From the NCBI GenBank assembly GCA_944739405.2, contig OX123182.2:23013326-23077325 (forward strand): a DNA stretch of 64,000 nt, given 5' to 3'. Source of the DNA: Euclidia mi (Eukaryota > Arthropoda > Insecta > Lepidoptera > Erebidae). The notes below the pieces were generated by a model. That model was not told the origin of the DNA. It did no database searches and saw nothing but the letters and a program-made list of their open reading frames with translations. The position numbers were made by a program, and so were the translations under genes. Positions 55,786 to 64,000 of this stretch are shown in pieces; the stretch's first letter is position 1; the number at the start of each line of letters is the position of its first letter.

Positions 55786-58700
55786 GTTTCGTTTCCCAGT
55801 TATTCCATTTTGTTCAGTATGACTGGGCATGTGTGCAAAACGAGTAGACTTCGGCTTGGTGATTGGTCTTTTGACACCGTTTATAAACGTACTAATTACT
55901 GTTTCTGTTTTAATATGCATGTAAGCGCTGTACATAGTTAAGTTTTCTTTAAACAATTTCGAACAAATGCGTATCTAAAATTAAATGGGTGAAGACTCCT
56001 CGCTACGAAATTGGTTTTATTAATTGTGTTCGTTATTATAATATTGTTGGCATTAAAATTTTTGACAATACACAATTAAGTTACTTTTGAAAGATAATAA
56101 GTAAGAATTTCTATACATAATTTATTACCGTATCATTTATTGTTTGATGATTCAATTCAAAATCTATGCTTTTTTAATTGCAAAGGTGATAAGCAGTCAT
56201 ACCCACGATGACGTCCATGTTTCGCATTATAACTAGTGTGACCAAAACTCGTACACTTTGCTAATCATCTGTTTGTTAATATACTTGCCGCATATATGAG
56301 AAACGCATTTATTGTGTTGTTCTTATTTGTAAGTATTATTCAATAAGTAGATATATGTTAACAAATGACATCATCTTCGCCGTATCGTTGCTACGTTTTC
56401 CCGGTTGCATACAAGACTTATACGCTTTGGAGCCCGCGGTCCGCTTAATAGACTACCGAATATCAGCTTTTCCACAGAGCAATTGCCGTCTGATCTCCGC
56501 GATCCTAAAGGATAGCGATATTCCATAGTTGAAAACCAATATCCTTTTAATACATTATTATTGTGCACAAAAATGTAATTAAATAAAGACTAACAAAAAT
56601 GTTAATCATGCTCAAGATCACGACCAAAGGAGATCCATCGTTATTTTTTCGATGACGTAAATAAAAACTTGTAGTCAATAAAGCTTTCAATTAAAACGAA
56701 GGAAATAAAAGTTGCCATATTTAAATCTTTCCATTTAAATCGAAATAAATATTAATCACTTTAGTCACAGTATATTGCAAATTGATAATAAAATATAATA
56801 CGTCACGGGTATTTACGATTGTCAATTATTGCAGAAATATGGCAGCTTGTATTTAACTATGGCCTCTCATTGTATTTAATAGGACCCTATTATCAAGTCG
56901 ATCGATAAAGTACTTTTAGGGTCGAATTTTACGCGAAATAGTATCGCTTTACCGAAACGGTACCTATCTTATAAACTTATTCTCATTACAGTTATGTTCA
57001 TGGTACATATACCTAGTATATACACACATAATATGCCCACGTCCGACGTGGCGGGGTGTGGTTACGTCAGCGAAAACAACAAGAACTCTTCCAATTGACT
57101 CAATCTCTCCGAAGTCGTTATCTAAACGACTACAGAGAGACATATTGGGGAGACTAGCTCAAGAAGATCTCACGCACACACCATCAAAAAGTGCTTTCAA
57201 AAGTATGTGCATGTAACTTAAAATAGAGTACAATATTTCAAATAAAATATGAACGATGTGTAGGCCGCGGACGTAAAGAAGATAATCGTACAACAAGCTA
57301 CTTTCGGCTTTGCTTAACACTAACGGTACATTCTGTTTCGTTAAAACTTTATCCAAAAAGGGTACTTTCATCGTCTTGATCTAAAAATTCGTCTTCACAA
57401 TGGATCGTTATACCTCAATAACTACGTAAGTACTTATTAGACCTGCTACGGCGATGCAAAGTCGTATGGATTTAAAAAGTCCACCGTTTTAGCTTTAAGA
57501 TTAAAGGCTCGATTAGAGATTCTGAAGATCCAATCTTCACAACGGTTCCAATGAAGGTTTAGGTCAAGGAGAAACGCGAAAAGTTCGAAGAGAAAAGAAA
57601 TATTTTTTTATCTTGAACTTGAGCTTAGTAATCTTAATGTTGGCTGGAGAAGGTGCTAGAGCAACTTTGAATGGCGCAAAAATGTCGTATAGCTCGAGCT
57701 GAAGAATTGTATTATTACTTTTCTTAGCTTTGACTGTTCAAAGTTGTAAGCGTGCCATAATTATAACTTTTAACTGAACTTGTCTCTAAGGATTAGATAA
57801 ATAGGCCTTATTTAGTCTCTACAGGACGCTCACGTACCTACAGTTATGAAAATTACATTTTTAAATTTGTGTTAAGCGTTGTAGTTTTGTTTAAAATCAA
57901 TCATTATAAACTCACAGTTGTATATCCACAAAGAGATTGGCAGATTTATTATTAATTCTACTTCACGTTGTGTGTTTCTTACTTAAGTATAAAGAGTATA
58001 ATTTTTGCAAATATATTAATCATAAACCTCGGTCGAACACAGCGTAGTAAGTATCTCAAAAGAGAAAATATATGTTATTTTTTTATTGTAAGGTTCGCCA
58101 ACAGATTTTACATTTTAAACTTATAAACTAACGAACGTATATATATATCTTGAAAATAATGCAAATCCAATCATAGGCAAACTCGGCATGCACTCAGATT
58201 TCACTATCAATCAGATACTCTACAGTCTGCACCAAATTAAAATAAAATAACACTAAAATAATAAAGAGAAAACAACTAACAGAAATTGAATAACTAAAAA
58301 ACAAAAAGAACTTAATTAACTATCACAATTGTTGCGAAATTTATATAAAGATTTTTTATATGACACTGATAGGATATCACCTTTTCACATTTATAAAAAG
58401 CATTGTGCTCGCGACAGATTCTAGGAATCACACTATTATAACCAATATTTCTTACATAATGATTAATGGCGAAAGGGCGGAAGTTAACTAACCTGTGACC
58501 AGTGCGTGGTATCGATATATGTTACTTGGTATATGTTACTTGCATGTAGCCAGATTTTGTCAACAAAGCATAAAAGAGCCTTTTATAAGTGTAGGAATAA
58601 TAATATTATTATTAAACACCCACATTGTTTGACTGATTGGTAATGCTAAGATTTTTTCAACAAAATCCTGAAAATTATTGCAATGGCAGCCCAGAAATCG

Positions 58701-59990
58701 AATTTAAACTTCCACCTGATATCATCACACATTTACAACACGTGATTAACAACCCAGTAATTTTTGTATTCACCACAAAAAAAATATGTCAGGTAAATAT
58801 ATTCACACCTTGCAATATCATTGTAATAATTTTCACATCACTAACCGAAAAAGCATCCAATAAGAATATAAAATATTCCACGCGACGTTGAACGCTCCGA
58901 CATATTATGTTACACTATACGCGATATTCTGTACGACATTATAGCGAATAAGATGACAATAGACTCCCGCTTGCACGTTAATGAAAAATGATATTCGTGC
59001 ATGGCGAGGTAATCCCTTAATTTTAATACCTTCAGTGCAATATATTATACGACAAGCAATATTTTTTCGTCATGCTGTTAAGGCCCAGATTGTCACTGTC
59101 GTTTTAATATGCAATTTGCTAGGTGATGAATGGTATTGAGGTATATTTTATGACAAAAATTACGGGTTTTTTAATATGGCTATATACATTTGTAGACAGG
59201 CAAAAAAAAATGTTTCCTGAAAATTGTTAGTTTTGTTAATAACTACTCGGACCGTGGGCCCGACCGTGTCTTATCACCCAAGATGTAACACTGTATTACA
59301 CTTAATATTTATTATTTGTTGCTATGGCGGTAGAAAATTTATTACCAGAAAATTAAACACATTATTGTTCATGAGATATAGGCGACTGACAGACGGACGG
59401 TGCTGGTTTTCCCACACATAATTTTATATATTTCTTGTCTCATATATATCTGTATGTGTTTCTGGCGAGTTTTACAACTTGCAGCCCCAATCAAAACCCT
59501 TTTGAGTTGACCTTTAACCCTTATGACTGGATCAACGAAATTGCAAATACCTATCAAAATTGCCGCTGCGACCCAATTTTACGACTCCTGTAAAATTACA
59601 GCGTGTTGCTATTTTTTTATACTTTCCTGTTTTATTTTCCTGGTATACTTGTTATTATACAACATGTAACAAATTTAAATGCACTTCCTGAAAGTAGTTT
59701 GTTCAGAATCGGCTACTGAATCCATTACTGTCATTTTTAATATTGTTTATTTTTTGTTCTAAAATAATAAAAATAACGTAAATTATAGTCACTCATTTAT
59801 TTCAAAAGTTGAAATATACGAAAATAAACCTTAAGTCAAAGCAGAACGCCTTCTTGTAAAATGCATTTGTTTAATGGTTCGACGTTCGGTCACACGAACG
59901 CACACATTAGTACAACACAATAGCGGCAAAAGACAATACACACAATTTACCACGAAAATATCTATCTTCTATCTTTCGCTTACGTAATAA
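55786..59990. other. long AT-rich stretch, no gene recognised
   Basis: Short open frames (56371-56568, 57159-57371, 58637-58891, 59224-59421, 59369-59557) carry no recognisable domain. At 57040-57075 a GC-rich patch has CCACGTCCGACGTGG and TTACGTCAG, which could be transcription factor sites. Low complexity is otherwise the rule. Introns of a large host gene would look like this. Confidence 0.45.
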
Positions 59991-60385
59991 GCAACGAGAC
60001 GTAATGTGTCGCCCGCGCTGGCCAATGACAAGCGCTGGCTATGCGCTTTGACAAGTTATGACAAGTATCTACTATCTAGTCATCCATCGGGAATCTGTCA
60101 GCGAGAGTTGCGAAAAAATATTTTAATTGTGTGAATAAAATTGTAATTATCAACATGACAGTGCTGGTGTGGAACGTTCGGCATCATCTTGATGTTAACT
60201 TGTCGCCCCCGGACTTTTTTACTGTGGAAAAATGTTAAATCACTAGTTTATTGTGAGAAGACAACAAGTGCCTAGGAGTTAAGTTGATACATATTAGCTG
60301 CTTTTGAAACAGTGAAAAGATGTGATGCGTGAGGGAACAGTGCAGTGTTAAGTGGACTAAAATAATGTGATTTTATCCTGTAAGT
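59991..60385 (+). promoter_or_regulatory. candidate promoter and non-coding first exon
   Basis: This patch is less AT-rich than its surroundings. It has a CCAAT box at 60022-60026, an initiator-like TCAGC with A at 60100, and a short ATG frame. A good splice donor, GTAAGT, lies at 60380-60385 after TTTATCCT. Together these could be a start site and a first exon of about 280 bp feeding a gene to the right. No downstream coding exon was recognised within the window. Confidence 0.3.
60155..60238 (+). CDS. 27-codon upstream-type open frame
   Basis: CAACATGAC gives a good insect start context. The frame MTVLVWNVRHHLDV... runs 27 codons to TAA at 60236-60238. It lies inside the candidate first exon and would be a short upstream ORF if that exon is real. 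There is no family resemblance. Confidence 0.15.
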   Translation: MTVLVWNVRHHLDVNLSPPDFFTVEKC

Positions 60386-60563
60386 TATTTGATTATTCTA
60401 TTAATGTAACTATTAATCTACAACTTTAAACAAGTCGATCTTGCTTTATTCTCTCATTGATATTCTTTTACTTTATCTATCAATAATGCTAGGTAACTAA
60501 ATAGTCATTTACAATATTATGAAACAATGGATCGTGTGCATGTTATTAACAAACAATAACTAA
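60386..60563. other. unassigned AT-rich stretch
   Basis: Nothing recognisable was found. Confidence 0.4.
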
Positions 60564-60769
60564 TCTTAATATATAAAATCCTTGCGTTACTGACTGACTG
60601 ACAGACACGCTACAGCCGAAACTATTGGGCGCAGGAAGCCTAAATTTGGCATGTATGTTCCTTGGGGACCATAGGGGTGCACTAAGAAGGGATTTCCCAA
60701 AATTCCCACGGGATCGGCCAAAACGAGTAAATTAAAAAAAATGCAGGCGTAGCTGCTGGCGTCCTCTAG
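60564..60769 (+). mobile_element. short non-autonomous Helitron, 206 bp, both ends
   Basis: It opens TCTTAATATATAAAATCC at 60564 and ends GCGTAGCTGCTGGCGTC then CTCTAG at 60769, between A (60563) and T (60770). The interior has CTGACTGACTGACAGAC, GTTCCTTGGGGACC and CCCACGGGATCGG. Decayed copies are at 1440-1660, 6786-7101, 19294-19460 and 33953-34149. Confidence 0.85.
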
Positions 60770-63284
60770 TTTTATACAAAGTCGACTGTCCACTCCAAAG
60801 CCGAAAAGTGTGATGGAAAGAAATAGGTAGTCATATCTTTGGAAATATCAACAGTAGCTCAAACATCATTCTTGTGAACCCCACTCTGTCAGAGTGTTGT
60901 ATAAAGACTAAATTTGAAACATTTTGTTTATATCGTATCGTATTTCGTTCCTATCAGATCGCTGTCGTCTGTTTACCATAGCAACCGTTTCGTGTGTTTG
61001 TGTGCGTGCGCAAATTTATAGTGACCAAGCTTTTTACTTTTAATCGAGTTTATACTTTCTTTAAAAAACAATATTTACGCAAATAAAAAACAAAATTCAA
61101 TGCATGCATTATGATTGTAACAAGTTATTCTAATTGGGGTGTCTGAGGATGTGCGTTATTTCATTTACACGTTGTATACATAACCATGCTTTTCTGTTAT
61201 TTTTATTGAGAAGTTTTATAAAGGCTCGTTTGTTTTACTATATTGAGAAGAACTAGAAACTGGGTCAAATGCAAGGTACTTACCCACCATTATTTTAAAA
61301 AAATTTACGCCATTGAGACCTGTAAGTTTAAGAGTAAAAATGATAATCATCATTTTTTTTAATAATTTGCCTCCGGTTATTTTGGTCAGACAACACCAAC
61401 CTATCTGATCAATTAAATCTTTTACATGACTATACACTGATTGTAACAATTTGTTACATTAAAATCCAAACGTATAATTTATCATGCTGACACAAACCCA
61501 ACCAAATTAGACCTCGCAAAGACCATTCTGTGGGAACAGTCGATTTTATAAAAACGTTTTATTCGCTGTATTTTAATTAGTCGTGGTTTATTGCCCACTC
61601 TTTCGCTCTTCTATTCCTCTCTTTCAAGCGTCCGTCCTTTACACAGAGTAATAATGCATTTATTAAATTTTCATTATGAAACATGCTCTAGGCTAGTTAC
61701 AAGGAATAACTTTTGGGTCACAAAGAATAACCGGGGTCTAGTTAGATAGATATTGTGGGTTAAAAATTCATAGGAAATTTGAAAGTACTGTGTGTGTGAT
61801 TGTGTGGGTTTGTATAAATATTTATATACATTAGTTGTGCTCATTTTTTTTACTTTTACGTAAAATTTATTTGACAGTAATTGAATATTTATGTCTCGCG
61901 AAAGTTTTAATAAGCTAAATTTCAAAACGATTTGTTGCTTCAAATAATTTTAGTACGCATCTCTCATATTTTAAGTAATAAAACTGAAAACTGAAGACAT
62001 TTTCAGATAATTTTTCATTGAAACAGTTAATAAATCTTAGTAAAAGTTATTATTAGAAATTCTTTTATCGTACCTTATCATAATTTTGTCTTGAGGTATC
62101 TGCATAATAATAAAACTAAGTGAATACAGTATGAACATTGAATAATGAGCTTAAAACGTGTCAATTTTTAAATAAAACACATATTATATATTTTTTTAAA
62201 TTATTATTAGTTACATTTTTATTCTGTAGAATATCATATTATTTATTTGAAACACGTAGATACGCTGGAGTTTTAAATTTTGCAATTTTTAGTTTTAAGA
62301 GTATATTTTAATTGTTAGACAGAAGATGGAACCTAATTAGGAACTTACGCCAAAAATATAAATACTGAAACATACAAGTGACCTCCAGCTTTTTCTATAA
62401 GTATCTTGATTTTATAAAGCCGAATGACATTTTCGGGACAGCTTGTAACATATACTGAGTTAACCTTTGAAGAGAAAATGGACAGCAAGCAAAATTGCTT
62501 TTAATCTTCATATTTTACTTTATTGCTTTAACATTGGATCACCAGTGCTGGCAGTATATTACAGTTTATACAGATATAATATGTTCTAGTTGGTGAATTA
62601 AACGAAGATATACAGACGACGGCTTGGGCTTTGTAATGAAAAGAGTTTGACGTTTAGAAAATAGACGATTTCTATAAAAATAGTAATTACTTTGCTATCT
62701 TCATCCAGACATTTGTTTTAAGTAAAGAAACAATAAACCAAAAATAAAAGACAATTATGAATAATTTATTTTATTTGAATCACTTATTTAAGTCCATTGA
62801 TTTCGCTAATTTTATTATGTATGCAAAACTTATATTTTGTTTTAGTTTAGTAACAATGGTGATCTGAAATGAATATTCCTATTTATTTCACGCCTCTATA
62901 TCGCGTTTTTATTCTCATAAAGGTGGCAAGTGTCTTTAGAGTCATCAATTGTCCAAGGCAAGGCTGACAAATGACAGAAGTTATTATGCCTTTTTATTAA
63001 AATTGTTACGAAAAATTTTAAAATATAACTAAAAAACTTTCTAACAGATTTTTATACCATTTGCATCAATGGATAGTGTGATTCCTGAGGAAGGTTAAGG
63101 TCTTTAATTCACACGACTGGTGGGACGAGAGAAGTCTAGTTCAATATAATTGTAAGAAATAAAACCATAGATCCATACCTGTTCCATTGGATCCCTAGAT
63201 TAACTATTTTACTACTAGTTTAGCTTCTGAAGCCTCTCAAGGGATCCAAAAGCGTGATAATCTAAAAGTATCAATAAAGATAAC
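60770..63284. other. long AT-rich stretch without recognisable features
   Basis: Open frames at 61216-61449 and 61674-61943 have no known domain. At 60976-60993 GTTTACCATAGCAACC resembles an RFX X-box with a mismatch. Nothing else stands out. Confidence 0.45.
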
Positions 63285-64000
63285 ATCACAACTTTGGGTA
63301 CTTGTGGGGGCGTCCGTACAAATTTGTACTGGGCAAGCTCAGACCATGGGTCCCGCCGCGACACAGACTCTGGACCCGCAACTCGTGGGAAGAGTGGTAG
63401 AAACCCTCTTTCCCAGAATCGAGGATAATCTCACAGACCCCCCGATATCGCCGGCGACCGTGAGGTGGTCCGACGACTTCGAGGTGACGGCGGCTGAGCT
63501 AGACCGAGCTGTGCGTCGACTCGCGGCCCGAAACACCGCTCCGGGTCCCGACGGGATCCCAGGCCGGGCGTGGGTGTACACTGTGGAGGTCTTGGGGGAC
63601 AGGTTGAGGCGACTGTTCACCAGCTGCCTCCGGTATAGCGTATTCCCCACCGGCTGGAAAGAAGCCAAGCTGGTCTTCATCAATAAACCTGGCAGAACTG
63701 CTGACTTTCCTTCGGCGTTCCGACCTATTTGCCTGTTGGATGAGGTGGCGAAACTCTTCGAGAGAGTTATCGCCGCCCGTATCACCGAGCATCTGTCACG
63801 TGTGGGACCCGACTTATCGGATAGCCAATTCGGTTTCCGGCAGGGGCGTTCGACGCTGGACGCGATAGAACGCGTTCGGTCCCTGTCGGAGGAGATTGTA
63901 CGTCGGAAGGGAGTGGCTTTGGCTGTTAGTCTTGACATAGTCAACGCCTTCAACTCCCTTCCGTGGCAAGCCATTAAGGAGGCACTGTTACATCATAATG
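63285..64000 (+). pseudogene. R1-like LINE reverse transcriptase, 5' part, runs off the window
   Basis: The frame readable from ATG 63346 is open to the last base. It has RNTAPGPDGIPGRAW (about 63517-63570), AKLVFINKPGR, DFPSAFRPICLLDEVAKLFE, SDSQFGFRQGRSTLDAI (about 63817) and VSLDIVNAFNSLPW, the RT start and motif A. Just upstream, WGRPYKFVLGKLR is readable in another frame (63305-63342), so one frameshift lies between about 63340 and 63380. The APGPDGIPG style and the GRPY linker fit the R1 group. The endonuclease is missing, so the copy is 5' truncated near 63285. Confidence 0.82.

Noticed and set aside
58637..58891. 84-codon open frame in the AT-rich stretch
   Set aside because: It begins at a non-ATG codon, has AT-driven composition and shows no motif.
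60976..60993. RFX X-box (GTTTACCATAGCAACC) as a promoter site
   Set aside because: One key position mismatches, it is a single short site, and no gene start was found next to it.

Overview
This is an animal nuclear window, AT-rich and intergenic or intronic, and the repeat families point to a moth or butterfly (Lepidoptera; an inference from remembered repeat types, not a search). The repeats include short Helitrons that open with TC and close with CTAG, and tRNA-derived SINEs whose tail runs into a short GGCGTGA-type motif. They also include RTE, R1-like and LOA-like LINEs, a Ty3/gypsy element and a piggyBac element. No complete host gene is visible. Almost every coding region is a transposon gene, and nearly all of those are broken.

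Layout. 1-600 holds a weak open frame cut by the window edge, then an antisense SINE. 816-5120 is a very large near-perfect palindrome (arms of about 1.94 kb, spacer 432 bp). 6.1-9.2 kb has a SINE with target duplications, a Helitron split by a MITE, and a second MITE. 10.35-15.7 kb is a nearly full-length LINE with ORF1, endonuclease, reverse transcriptase and RNase H, all broken. A 118-bp tandem array, a LINE 3' relic and a 5'-truncated RTE LINE run on to 18.1 kb. 19.3-22.9 kb is a Helitron helicase region bracketed by inverted arms. 23.87-25.29 kb is a Helitron with both ends. 28.95-30.7 kb is another LINE, followed by a 592-bp GC-rich insertion with a 15-bp target duplication. 32-37 kb has scattered SINE and Helitron copies.

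38.1-50.5 kb is a nest. An RTE LINE on the minus strand was split by a piggyBac element, which was split by a gypsy LTR retrotransposon. A SINE with an 11-bp target duplication sits in the RTE 5' part. The two gypsy LTRs are nearly identical, so that layer is young. 51.5-55.8 kb holds SINEs, a broken OTU-type cysteine peptidase gene with AT-hook-like tail motifs, and a five-unit array of 316-bp repeats that ends like a dispersed element. 55.8-63.3 kb is mostly featureless AT-rich DNA. The exceptions are a short Helitron and a stretch near 60.0-60.4 kb that could be the promoter and first exon of a host gene. The window ends inside an R1-like reverse transcriptase.

No genes here form a cellular pathway together. 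The window is a record of layered insertions. The most unusual items are the 4.3-kb palindrome, the RTE/piggyBac/gypsy nest, the tRNA-like sequence inside the gypsy LTRs, the OTU pseudogene, and the Helitron with inverted arms.
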